Below, one piece after another: positions 9,943 through 21,982 of a stretch of 64,000 bases of DNA (the first letter of the stretch is position 1; each line of letters opens with the position of its first letter). Position numbers and translations under genes: made by a program. The stretch spans positions 8,757,501 through 8,821,500 of the forward strand of contig CM069607.1 of assembly GCA_035771175.1 (NCBI GenBank), written 5' to 3'. The stretch is from Paratinospora sagittata. Lineage: Eukaryota; Streptophyta; Magnoliopsida; Ranunculales; Menispermaceae. Below the pieces are notes generated by a model. The model saw nothing but the letters and a program-made list of their open reading frames with translations, had not been told where the DNA came from and did no database searches.

Positions 9943-11515
9943 TCTCTTGATCTCATCCTGATTGAATCAGACTTGCTTAAGAGAGTACTCTTCAATTGAT
10001 TGTACACTGGACATCTTTCTTTTGGCTCACGTACCGGTGGAAGCAGCAACAACAATAACAATACCTGGTCAAATTCTTCAATAACAACGATGAACGCCAA
10101 ACAAGCCTCTCTTTGGCAATGAAGGCCGAAGATGGAGGTTGATGGTTTTTTTTTTTGGTAGTTACTGAAAATAAGAAAGAAGAAAGAGAAGACAGAAGAA
10201 AGAAAAGACGGAAGAAGGGAAGAGAGAAAGAAGACGGGAGAAAAAGAAAGAAAGGAAGAAGAAGGCGCAGTAGCAGCGGCAAGGAACAACGGCGGGGTTA
10301 TAAGGGTGTTGCAACGAAGATCGGCGGAGGGGTTTTCTTGTGCAGCAGTGGTGGACGGGATCGATCTGGTAGTAAGCAATGACGATGACGGGTTGAAGTA
10401 AAGACAACAACCACGATGAAGATGCACGCACCAACAATAGCAGATTTTGGCGGTGATTCTGGAGAAGAAGTCAAGACGCGACAACAACAATGGCAGCTAC
10501 GCTCAACAACAAAAAAAAATAGTAACTGCAGCGTATTTGATTTCGGCGATGAAGGCCGATGGCGATGAAAGCCGATGAAAAAAGACGATGAAAAAAGACA
10601 GAGCTGATGGAAAGAAGACGATACCAGAAGAAGACGATACCAGAAGATGAAGAAGACGATACCAGAAGAAGACGAAGAAGATGTAAAGAAGAAGATGAGT
10701 GAAGACGAAGGATGAAGGTTGAGTTGCAGGGATTGAAAACATTTGAGACGAAGGAAGACGATGAACAGTGAGACGAAAACAGTTGCAGACACGATTTGCA
10801 GCAGGGATTGAAGATGAAAGAAGAAGATGAAGAAGACGAAGATCGAGTTGCAGCAGGGATTGACGATGAGGATTGACGATGCGATTAGCAACAGCAATTG
10901 CAGACGAACACAGATCGAGTTGCAGGGATTGACGATGTGATTAGCAGCAGCAGTTGCAGACGAACACAGTTGCAGATCGCGATTTGCAGATCACGATTTA
11001 AATGGCGATTTGCAGATGAGGATCGCGATTTGCAGATCGCGATTTAGGATCTCTTGTTTGCAGTTGAACAGTGAAAGACGACTGAGATAAAAGACTGCGA
11101 TGCGTTTGCAGTTGCAGGTAAACTAGTTCGCTATGTGCGATGATACCTTGTTCTCAGTCGATGAATCAAAAAGTGATTCGATCGTGATGAGCCAGGAATA
11201 GTCGCACGAACCAGACGAATAAGATGATGAACAGTAACAGTTGCAGAGACGACAATGGCGATGGAAGAGGAAATGGAAGACGACGATGCATTTGCAGGTG
11301 AAGAAAAAGACGACGGCGATGAAGATGACGCCGACGAAGATGAAGACTGCGATGTGCGATCCAGTTGCAGCGGCAACAGCAGCAGTAAAAGCAGATATGA
11401 ATATTCCGGCAGCGACAACAATAAAGGCCACCCAAGAGGATTTCGGCGATGAAGGCCGACAATGATGATTTCGACGATGAAGGCCGAAACAGATTTCCTA
11501 GTAATAATAACCTAA
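9943..11515 (-). repeat. Low-complexity region in the gag position of the copia element
   Basis: Between the protease and the primer site there is no recognisable Gag (no CCHC knuckle). The + strand shows degenerate reiterations: 'gatgaaggccga' (near 10540-10570, 11445-11490), 'gaagaagacgata' (10615-10690) and 'gatttgcagatcgcgattt' (10970-11050). Long open stretches in several frames are a by-product of this composition. A Gag terminal remnant (MSSVQSIEEYSLKQ, then a stop) is readable on the - strand at about 9965-10014. Confidence 0.75.
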
Positions 11516-11528
11516 GGCTCTGATACCA
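11516..11528 (-). other. tRNA-Met primer-binding site of copia
   Basis: The - strand reads TGGTATCAGAGCC directly after the 5' LTR. This is the standard complement to the 3' end of initiator tRNA-Met used by plant copia elements. Confidence 0.95.
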
Positions 11529-11797
11529 TGTTAAAACAATAAAAGACACAAAGATATAACGTAGTTCGGCTTTATGGCCTACATCCACGGGAGAATAGAA
11601 ATGATATTTATTCTTGTGTGATGTTTTAATGGAGGGACTTCATATATATAGACATACAGGGCTATGTACTTATAGCTACATTTACAATTTTAGTAATTGT
11701 TATATTCCTTAAAGGAAATAAATTCTTAAGGAAATAATTCTGTACATGAAACAAATCTATACAGGAAATAAATTTGTATAGGAAACAAATCTCAACA
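11529..11797 (-). repeat. Copia 5' LTR
   Basis: Upstream LTR in the element's own - strand orientation, TGTTAAAACA to TCTCAACA, 269 bp. It is followed on the + strand side by the target duplication TCCTT at 11798-11802. Confidence 0.93.
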
Positions 11798-11896
11798 TCC
11801 TTGTTTATATTATCCTCAATATTACAAACACCATGTCCTTGCGCGTTTTGTATTTTTTTGGACGTTTAACGTGCATATTACTATAGTGATAAAAAT

Positions 11897-14700
11897 CTGT
11901 TCATGGAGACTATCTGAATAGTCTAGACAGGTAAAATGTGTATTGGGTGATGCAAATTCCTGCTTCAGAACTCTTCTGGATTACACAGCATATACAATGC
12001 ATTTCGTTGGAGACTCGACAAAACGAAATGAATGGCTTACATTTGTTCCTGTTCTTGTGTTTCCTAAATTTTTGTACAAGTACAACTAAGATAAAGAACT
12101 TGGACAATAACATGGGATCCATAAGTGTGAAACTCTCAAAAGATGACTTGAAAGAGATTTCCAACGCAGTGCCTGTTGATGAGGTTGCTTGTGACACCCC
12201 GCTAAAATACTAAGGCAAATGGCTTAACATGTACTTAATACTTTGAGGAAATTGGAGGTTTTGAACTCGTAGAAACCCTAAATTGATGGATTGGAAACCC
12301 TAGAAAATCAAGTTTAACCTTGAAAATCGTGTCGGGGAAGCCGAGGGCGGAAATCGGGCAAAAAACCCAAGGAATGTGGAAGGGGCGCACCCCACAGGGT
12401 GGGGAGCGCACTCCCCCAGTAAGATAGTGAGCTCCCTCAGATGAGTGCACTCCCCTTTTGAAGGATTCAGAGGAGTGCACTCCCCTCTCTAAAGGAGCGC
12501 GCTCTCCCCTATTTTTCTTCCATTTTGAACTTTTCAACTTTTGCCAAAAGAGAGGGTTTGAGAGACGATTTGGGGGACTTTGTGGGTGATCTAAGGGAGC
12601 TCCAAAGAGGTTCCAAAGGGTGATTTAGAGCTTTCAAACATCAAATCTAGGAGATTAAAGATATAATCTCTTACTTTTCTTGGTGAATCTCTTTGATTTT
12701 GGGTTTTCTTGTTCAACAAGTCATCTTTCTCATGTAGGAGACCCCACATGAGTTTAAATGGGTTTCTTGTGGCTTTAATGGTGTTTTTAAGGGTTTCTTG
12801 ATGTTTTAAACATGTCTTTAAGCAAAATTGGAAGGATTAAAGATGATTTTGGGGATTTTTGGAAGTTAGCTTGTTCTACAAGCAACTAATGGAGTTTTTG
12901 ACTTGATGTTGAGATATTGCTTATCTTTTATGCTTTTCTTTGGAGATTTAATCTTGTTAGATGATTTAATGCTAGATGAACTTGAATGTTATGAAAATTG
13001 GGTTTTTGGAGCTAGTCCTTGGATTTGGATTCTTGGCCATCTTCAAGGGCTTTGGGAGACAAAACCCTTGAGATATGATGATTGAATGGAGGCCAATGCG
13101 CCATGAATGATCTTGGGTGTGTAAAAACACATAAATTTTAGTGTGATATAATGGAAACCATGAATGACACCCAAATGTCCTTTTGTCTCTACAAATGGGT
13201 ATGGAAATCATTGACAAGTTTAATAAGGAATGATTTCTAGATAAAGGGTTATGAATGATTAAAATGGTTGAAAATGATAATGATGGTCTAAAAATAGTAA
13301 GGGTGGTTCTAGTGTACGGGAAACACTTAAAATCTTAATGAATCACCATGAGAACCTTAGAGGAAGGTTGAAGATTCTAAACAAATGAAAAAAAGTGGAA
13401 TAGAGACCGATAATATGTGTATGTTGATTGTAGATGTGTTTGGATGTGTACAATTGTTGAGATGGACTAAGAATAGTTCTATGTATGATAGGAAGTAAGG
13501 AACCGATGGTGAATCAATGTTCCTAGTGTGGCGTGATCGAGGGTTAGGTTTGGAAACAAAACCGCGGTGAGTAGAATTTCGTTCTCCCATCATATGTATA
13601 TCATCATAGCTAAAAATATTGTTTTGGCTTCATGAATCATGTTTATGATCTTGTCTTGCATAAATGATTGTGTATGTTTTTATAAAAGACATGCTCGTAT
13701 TAAATATCATGGAATGCATGAGTTTTAAAATGGATGGTGTCCTCGTGGTTGGAATATGTTAATGAGTACGTAGTTCAAGTGCGTTGAACTGCAGGAAGAT
13801 TTGTCATGGGACCTAGTACGTAGTTCACACGAGGGTTGAACTATTGGAAGTTCCAAAGGTGAGGTTAACCACGAGGACGGGCTATAGACATAGTCATTTA
13901 ACATAGGCTTGAGTGCACATGTAGGAGCGATGACTTGACTCTCACCTGGCTTTCGTGTATGAGTCTGTGTTAAGTGAATGGTTTTCAAAATGCTTTATAT
14001 TGATATATGTACATGATTACTTTGATTATGTCATTATGTCTCATTGTATATTGTTTACACTGGAACCATGTTATCATGTTATTTAAATTCCATTGCCTTT
14101 TAACTGTATTGATGAATATATGATGGTGGATATGTGATATCCAAATCTCACTGAGCGTTAACCTCACCCCTCTCACTTACTTGTACAGGTCCTAGTTGTG
14201 CCCTCGATAAGGGCAAGGGGATTGCGTTGTGAGTCTCGTTTGGTGAGTCTCGGCAGGAGCGGAAGATTTACTTTTGTAGGCTAGGTCTTTATTTTCTGTC
14301 TTTTAGTTAAACTTGGATTTGATCATGGATAAATGTAATAACTATTCAACTTCGTTTGGCTTTCATGTAATCTTTTATATATTCTTGGTTGATATGGATT
14401 AATGTCTTGTGAGATATATGCCTTGTGTGACTTGTTCATTGTTGGATGTATGTATGGAATTGTGGTGTGAGAAATGCTAAGGGTTACTAGTACTCTATTA
14501 GATAGGGTACTAATCCGGGCAATTCGACCCTTTCCAAGATATGGAAAGTGGGGTCGTCACATTGCCCTCGATCGAAGCTACCAGGATTGGTACAATATTT
14601 CATGGAAGTGTGCAAATACTCCTCTTCCACAAGTACTGATCTCTAAGTAGATTTTGTTGATGCAGCCCCTAATGTAATATAGTGAAGTTCTATATTCTCA
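11897..14700 (+). pseudogene. AKR last-exon relic, split by a solo LTR
   Basis: 11897-12189 and 14562-14700 together match the end of intron 6 and the last exon of the AKR gene (21640-21982 plus 3' flank). Coding similarity includes TTKIKNLDNNMGS, AVPVDEVA and, after the insertion, SWKCANTPLPQ before a stop. Earlier exons are absent, so the relic cannot be functional. Its 5' neighbour is the copia element. The exon acceptor also differs: 'acaagtacaac' here against 'acaggtacaac' in the complete gene. Confidence 0.85.
12190..14561 (+). mobile_element. Large solo LTR (2.37 kb)
   Basis: The unit is bounded by TGTGACACCCC...GGGGTCGTCACA and flanked by TTGCT (12185-12189) and TTGCC (14562-14566), a 5-bp target duplication with one mismatch. 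It splits the AKR exon relic precisely: the coding sense resumes at 14562. No primer site, polypurine tract or pol gene is present, so it is a solo LTR. It contains two related 'gtacgtagttca' blocks near 13770 and 13815. Probably Ty3/gypsy, from termini only. Open stretches inside do not look like genes. Confidence 0.8.
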
Positions 14701-14850
14701 GGGACTACAATTTAGTGAGAGACTTTTATGGTGAGGATGGGAGTTGTTTGAACCTAGTATTCTTAAATAATCTAAGTGAGGATTACTATAATCACTCTTT
14801 CTAAGAGGCATCAAAAGGTCTCTAAAAACACATAAAACTTGCGTGATGGT

Positions 14851-15183
14851 TTTTTTTTTTTTTTTTTTTTTTTTTTTGAGAAAGAAACCAGAAAATATTA
14901 TAAATCGGAGATGAACAATACAACTGAGACGAGCACCAGAAGTACTTCTACCACCAAACTTACTCCCCACCCACTACAGAACCCAAATCCTACCATATTA
15001 CAACAAAAACCAACCACCCAACTCCCACCCACAACACACGCACAGCCCTATACATGATGCATACAACCGGACCAATTCTATAACCAATCTGACAACACAA
15101 AACCTTGACCCAAAGCCGATGCATGAACCCAGGAGCATGCAGTAAATTTGATATCCTCTCACAGCTTATCTTCTGACGCATAC
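14851..15183 (-). mobile_element. 5'-truncated LINE 3' end
   Basis: A run of about 28 T (14851-14878) is the poly(A) tail on the - strand, preceded in that sense by 'ctggtttctttctc', a common end of plant L1 LINEs. Flanks carry an imperfect target duplication: aaacttgcgtgatggt (14835-14850) and aaacttgcctaatagt (15184-15199). Only the 3' UTR and a short tail survive. Confidence 0.75.
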
Positions 15184-15199
15184 AAACTTGCCTAATAGT

Positions 15200-16129
15200 T
15201 AAATCCGATAGTATTTTTTTAAAATTTTACTCAAAAAAGAATTTAGTTTTTGAAAATAACAAGAAACAAAATTTTGAATTATATTCTTATTTTTGAATCA
15301 CAATGCAAACGGGAGCATTTATTACACACTCACCAAAAAGATGTAAAAGCATAAATCAATAGCGTTGTCTAGAATTTTATTTTTTCTTAAATTTAAAATT
15401 GTCTTGCAAAATCCTACCCAATTCGCATTGGGGTGATGCATCATTCATTCACCACTCACAATATAAACTTGGATATAGGTTTGGGTTTATATTTTGGGCT
15501 GTTTTAACATTGAAAAATATATCTATATCCTTGACTTGAATTTTATTAATTAAAGATTTTCCTTAAATTTAAGTTACTAGATCAATGTTTTGAATCACAA
15601 ATAAACATTTTTTTGTATGAATATTATTACTTAATACCATAAGTTAAATATAAAATAGTTTCATTAACATGTTTGTAAATTATATGTAAATATTATTTTG
15701 ATATATTAGTTAGGTTTTTTTTTTTTGTTTTGTTTTGACATGGTATAAATTTGTTATTATCCTTGTGGTTTTCACTGTATATACAAAAAATATCCTTAAA
15801 AGTTAAACTAATAAATTAAACGTAAAATATTAAAATTGAACTGAAATATTAAAGGAGCTTTGAAACTTGATCCTCATACCGGAGAATGAATGATTTGACA
15901 ATTGCGTCACTGACGCAAGCCATGCTCTGAATGATTTGACAATTCGGTCACGGACGCTAATGGAAACTACAAAAATATCAACAGATCAAATCTTTTCTTT
16001 TTTTGTAAGAAAATAAATATATATATATCAACAACAGTTTTATAGGAAAATCAAAGGATATTCGAACAGTAATTTACTCTGCATTTGCAATTTCTCTCCG
16101 CAAACGGGTTTGTGGAAGAAGAAACAACA
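15200..16129. other. AKR upstream region
   Basis: AT-rich, non-coding. A TATA-like run (aatatatatatatc, about 16016-16029) lies some 100 bp before the AKR start codon and is a plausible core promoter. Two related 30-bp blocks with 'gaatgatttgacaatt' occur at 15887 and 15930. I see no other feature. Confidence 0.5.
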
Positions 16130-18684
16130 ATGGCGGAAGAGCAGGAAATCCAAATCCCAAGAGTGAAGTTGGGAACTCAGGGATTTGAGGTAAAACTTAT
16201 TTTGATTCTTTCATTACCCATCATCTTTCTTATGCCCAGAAAATCTGAAGATACTGAACTGAAATGTGTTCTTTGTGTTTTTTCTTTTCTTTCTTATATT
16301 ATGACTTGTTGAAATTTTCTACTTTTGAAATATGGATATTGTCCTCCTGAGATTATTGAGGCTAATGAAGTTCCCAAATGAGGAGTTTTTCTCTTATCTC
16401 TTGAATTTTCTTAATTAGCTCCTCAATTGGCCTGACTCTTGTCTTAAAATATATGTTGTTTCTCTTCCACCATAAGAAATGAAATGAAACCTTATATATA
16501 ATATACATAGCTTTCATACACTTGTTTCCTTTGAAGGTGTTGGTAACTCATAGAACCCTCCTGCAATGTTGTTTTAATTTTCCCGAGAGAGTGCCGGTAC
16601 ATGTTGATAGCTTTCCTCCATGCTGAATTTGCCTAAAAATAGCCTAACCAAATGGTCTCTTACCTTCTCGACCATTCTTGAAATAATATTGAATCCAGTA
16701 CTATATATTTTGGTTGACATGGGCGTATAAGTCATGTTATACTGTTGAATAACAAGCCTTCAATTATCTACATATTATAGACTAGTTGTGTGCTTGGGAG
16801 TCCCTGATGATTAAATGAACCAAGATTAGGATTAGTTAGTAATTCTGGCTATGTGAGTCTTTCTTCTGTGGTGAGCTGTTGGCATCAGTCCTACATATTT
16901 TCCTTTGTGGGCCGAGGAGAAAGGGGGGCTCTACAGGAAGAGGATTGTACCATGAGAGAATCTAGGAGGTGAACCCATCTCCAATATATGACACGGATTC
17001 CGATAATGCAATGTAGTTGGACCCTCATGTGAATCTCAATGAATCAGCCTTTCCACAAAGATCAATCTTTGCGTGCTAGACACGAGGATTGCAAGTTACC
17101 AACTCTGTCTTGGTAGGACATGTATTTCTAATTTTCTATTACTATGAAATTCATAAAACTATTGATGATAGCTTGATATTCATTGTTAGCTATAGCTCTT
17201 GCTTAAGTGTTAATATAATATGGGATTGGATATTAGTTTGTGAAGGTTTTGGGTTCAAAACTCTTTGTAGCATTTACATGTTTCCAATTAGTAAGTTTGT
17301 TATTTGGATGCTTGTTCATATCTCCCCACATGCAAGATGGGGTTACATGTGGAGGGAGTATTGGACGTCTTTATCTTTATTGTTAAGCTGTACCCACCTG
17401 CCCACACACACACACCACAAAAAAAAAAAACAAAATAACAAAAAAAAACAAATTTCGTTGGTTTTGGGAAATCATCAGATGGTAACATCATTTCAATTGG
17501 GAAAGAAAGTTTGCATTTCTGCGCTCCATGGGAATGTTCAAAGAAGTTCGCCATCCTTCCCCTAGCGCCTCAAGAAGAATTCCATCAGTGTGTCAATTGT
17601 CATGCCAAAAACTGATTTGTTAGATATTTGTATCTAGTCTCATGCCCTTATCCTACTTTCCTACAGATTTGTCTCTCATGTGATACAAAAAATTTGGTGG
17701 CTTGATTCTCAACTAGTAGTTCTCTTGTGAGAGAAGGGACTCTTTTTTTTTTTCTTTTTTTTTTTTTGGTAAAAGCTGTAATTTTCTGTTCTAATTAGCA
17801 ATATTCCTTGGTTTTTCGGGTGTCAAAGTTAGGTTTTGGGTGCATGGGCCTAAGTGGAGGATATAATAATCCTGTTTCTGATGAGACAGGTATTTCAATA
17901 ATCAAGTATACTTTCAGTAAAGGAATAACATTCTTTGACACAGCAGACGTTTATGGAGCCAATGCTAATGAGGTCCTTGTTGGAAAGGTATACACTTGTT
18001 TTGATAATCTGTCTGTTTCTTTTTGTCATTGAACTAGTTCATGAACTAATAAATGTCACTTGATTATTTTATGACTAGAAAGCTAAAAAAATATTCTATA
18101 GAAGTTTTTCTATACATGTCTGAGGTGACGTTATTGGGATTTAGGAGTTATGCATGTTTAAATCAACACATATAGATGTGACCCATTTTAAATTTCTTAT
18201 GATCATGTGAAAGCTTCTCATATTTGTCTATATGACTGGAAAGGTTTCAGCTGGTCTGAATCTTTTATGGTTCTTTAGATCCTCACTTATTAGTGATAAA
18301 ACATCCAGGCATTGAAGCAGTTGCCTAGAGAAAAAGTCCAAGTGGCCACAAAATTTGGGATAATTGGATTGGGACCTTCTTCTGATGTTGCAGTGAAGGG
18401 TACACCAGAATATGTGCGAAATTGTTGTGAAGCTAGCCTCAAGCGCCTTGATGTTGAATATATTGATCTCTATTATCAGCACAGGGTGGACACTTCTATA
18501 CCCATTGAGGAAACTGTAAGTTCTACTGTTGTAGTTTTGTGCATTTTAACTTGAAAGCTTAATTTAAAATTCTGTCTCCGTCTAATTTTATTAGCTCTTC
18601 ACTTCGATTTGATCCCATTATTAGATCTTTAACTACAGTATTGCCCACATATTAGTTTGATATGCATATTTGTTTGCTACTTGA

Positions 18685-18852
<168 letters not shown>

Positions 18853-19794
18853 TAGGATGATGTAGTCCCACTTTGCAGGTATTCTCAAAGTTCAGATTAA
18901 TTCCGATTATAAAGTTCGAGTTCTTTCTTCAATAATGATTTAAATATTTGGCCTGAGTTCTATCCCATGTTTATAATAATGTACTTGTTAGGTGATTTGG
19001 TGCTTTGTGTTTCTCTGAATTTTCATATGTTAACATAACCAAACTGATGATGCAATGTTTATACCCAAGTTCATTTTAGTTAATGGAATTTATTATGAAT
19101 TAAAATTTCTTCTTGTCTTCATAACTAATTGATGTTACATCTTGTGATATATCTTCTGATGCAAGCACCTCAAGGCATTTACACGTGAGACCTCTTCATA
19201 CTTATACAAGAATGATTGACACTTCTAATGGTTTTTATTTTTGTTCTCCGCTTTCATCACCTTAGCACTTTTTCTTATCAATTTTGAGGTATGGAAATGA
19301 TGTCCATATGTATTATTCAGGGAGCTTGGTATAGGAATAGTGCCATACAGCCCACTTGGTCGTGGGTTTTTTGCTGGAAAAGCTGTTGTGGAAAGTGTGC
19401 CTGCATGTAGTTTCTTGGTATGAACTTCTTTATGTACGCCCTTTGCTTTCTTTCATTATCATAGGAGCTTATTCATGCGTTGGAAGTACTATTATGCCAA
19501 GTAGAAAAAAGTTGCTCGACTGACTTCCATTTTCTTTTTCCTCTTTAGGTATCACATCCTAGATTTACGGGAGAGAACTTGGACAGAAACAAGATTCTGT
19601 ATGCTCGGGTTGCAAACTTAGCTGCTAAGTATAAATGCACTCCTGCTCAACTAGCTCTTGCATGGGTTTCTCATCAAGGAGATGATGTTGTCCCTATCCC
19701 TGGTAAGTGAGGATTGGAATTTCTATTTCATCATAAACTTTGGTCTCTTTAAATTAGGAATTATTTAATCAGGCTCTTTGTCTATTTGATTATC

Positions 19795-19846
19795 AGCCGA
19801 CCCCATGTCATTAGGAAAAGGCTTAATTGAGTTGAGTTGAGTTGAG
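19795..19846 (+). mobile_element. RTE-type LINE 3' tail in AKR intron 6
   Basis: 'gccgaccccatgtcattagg' followed by '(ttgag)n' resembles the terminal ADPM.LG block and short tandem tail of plant RTE LINEs. A larger relative with readable coding remains lies at 32570-32940. Confidence 0.5.
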
Positions 19847-19922
19847 TACTAGAGATGAATATCAACAAAAAGCCTCATCATAACCATGTGAGGGTGGTTA
19901 CATGAATCTCTTGTTCTACTTC

Positions 19923-20870
19923 TTATTTTGAAATCTGTGTTGTTGGTTTCACATTGTATATACCGGCTATCAAACCCGTTAACATTTGTGCAAGATAATT
20001 GGCATTAGTTTCATCTAACACTAGATGCCTACTAAATTCACTTGAAATATACTCCCTGCCCAAATTGCTTCTAGAACACAATATTAGTAGAGTGTTTTGT
20101 TTGACAATAGCCTGAAAGATTTCAAATATGTGAAGAAAATCAAAATGATGTTTCATAAGATCAATAAGGTTGATCCAAGTATAGCAAGTATAACCTTCAA
20201 TAAATGTGATAATATCTGAAACTTCCTTTTACTAAGAAAAAGGGCGGGTCTCCATATGTCAGAATAAATGAGATCAAAATAAAAATGAGAAATAGACATA
20301 CCTTGTACCAAACGTTAAAAAGCTAAAATTTATCAAATTTGCAGCCTCTACCATAAAAATGTCTTGAAGAAGAATATTGCCTAATCCACCAACAGAAGCT
20401 AAATATCTGAAGCTCGACTGAGAACATGTCCTAGATGAGAATGCCACTTCTAAAAGCTAGAAGTAGATCCAAGAAAAAAAATAGAAAAGGTAAATCAAGG
20501 CTAGATGCAACAATTGCAGAAATAGAAACTTTCCAACATGTAATGTCCTCCTCAGGATGGCCTCTCTCACTCAACCTTCATAAGGATAATGCACAAACAA
20601 GAAATAATGCCCAAAACAAGAAGTAAAATTAAACTGAAACAAGTATTGAAAATTACTTAATTGATCAACAAATATGAGTTTCAAAGCAAGCTTTAAAATT
20701 AAGACGATTCAGTAAACATCAAAAGATGCAAGTATGGAGTGATGATAGAACTAATGCATGAAGATATGGAAGAAGACAAACTTACAGATGCAGCAAAAGC
20801 ATGAGGCCGAGAACGAGACCAAACAGAGAGTGGTCATCACAGCTTTTTTAGCAAATATCAGAGTGAAAAG
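19923..20870 (-). mobile_element. Copia fragment in AKR intron 6
   Basis: The - strand holds a decayed integrase segment with SNLGREYISSEFSRHL (from RSDNGREY...) at 20050-20090. Upstream in the element's sense it continues into integrase and pre-integrase remnants (ggcgggtctccatatgtcag region, about 20245). No LTRs are recognised. The insertion explains why this intron is 2.1 kb. Confidence 0.65.
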
Positions 20871-21982
20871 CAGTAGAAATTGAAACATTCCCAGGAGTTA
20901 TGCAACTATGGAGCCAAGAATAAGAGGTGCCTTTGTTGTTCTTGAGAGTAGCAAGAGCAAAGAGCATAATTGTTACTACTAGGAGTTTTGTTGTTCAGTG
21001 GGCTAAGTAATATAGGACATTGAGGCTTCCAATGGCACTTAGTGTTTGTGAAAGCTACACTCGATGTCAACTCCTTATGTTGGGAGACTCTAATTCTAAG
21101 AGCAGGAAGAGGATAATCTAGCAGGAGGGGTCCTAAACAGTTGAGTACGGACAGTGTGAAGATATTCGCCAGTGTCTTAAGATGCACCTCTTCAACTAGT
21201 AGGCTGAGATGTAAAATGGCCTCAACGTGGTTCGAGTGCTTCTCTAATGGGCCATCAAATGAGCCACTCATCTCCTACTGTTATGAATTCAGTTGCTGTG
21301 GTCCAAAATCTTCTTCTCTATATAATCCTCTTGCATGCTTATTACTTGAGCTTGCTATTACCAGTCTTATGAAACTCATTTGCTATCACAAGGCACTGCA
21401 CTTATCACTGAAGATTCTTTTAAACAGACCTAATATGACCAATGAGATTGTTTATCCTTCAATTATTAATGATCTTAATGATCTGAAAATGGTTCCGGTG
21501 TCTTTCAATTACGGAACTATTTTTTCGGTTTGAGACATGAGTCACATGATAAGCAAGCTTGAGGTTTTGCGATTCAAACTCTCCAATATATCTATCAAGA
21601 AAAAGGAAATAATACTAATAGAATCTATTCATGGGGACTAACTGAGCAGTCCAAAGACTCCAAACAGGGAAAATGTATATTGGGTACTGTGAATTCCTGC
21701 TTCCGAATACTTCTGGTTATAAAGCTTATGGAGACTAATGAAAATATAAACTACTTCTATTTCATGTTTTTCATTTTCTTTCCTGAATTTTCTACAGGTA
21801 CAACTAAGATTAAGAACTTAGACGATAACATTGGTTCCATCAAAGTAAAGCTCTCAGAAGAAGAATTGAAAGAGATTTGCAACGCAGTGCCTGAGGATGA
21901 GGTGGCTGGCTTTAGAACCTTTCAAAACTGGTCCAGTCGCTTATGGACGTTTGCAGATACTCCTCCAACGGGCTCCAAGTAG

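Larger units (their letters stand above)
5688..11797 (-). mobile_element. Ty1/copia LTR retrotransposon, full length but dead
   Basis: The element has two LTRs (5688-5940, 253 bp; 11529-11797, 269 bp), both TGTTAAAACA...TCTCAACA, and a perfect 5-bp target duplication TCCTT (5683-5687 and 11798-11802). Reading on the - strand: 5' LTR, tRNA-Met primer site, a low-complexity stretch where gag should be, protease, integrase, reverse transcriptase, RNase H, polypurine tract (5941-5950), 3' LTR. The protease-integrase-RT-RH order defines copia. Stops and frameshifts break the polyprotein and a solo LTR is nested at 6462-7066. LTR divergence (one 14-16 bp indel plus many substitutions) suggests it is not recent. 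Confidence 0.96.

Noticed and set aside
9939..11588. Many overlapping open frames, including a very acidic one at 11255-11452
   Set aside because: They follow from purine-rich low-complexity DNA inside the copia element; none has family motifs and they overlap on both strands.
11910..12197. Antisense open frame over the AKR relic
   Set aside because: It is the reverse complement of AKR exon 7 and intron sequence.
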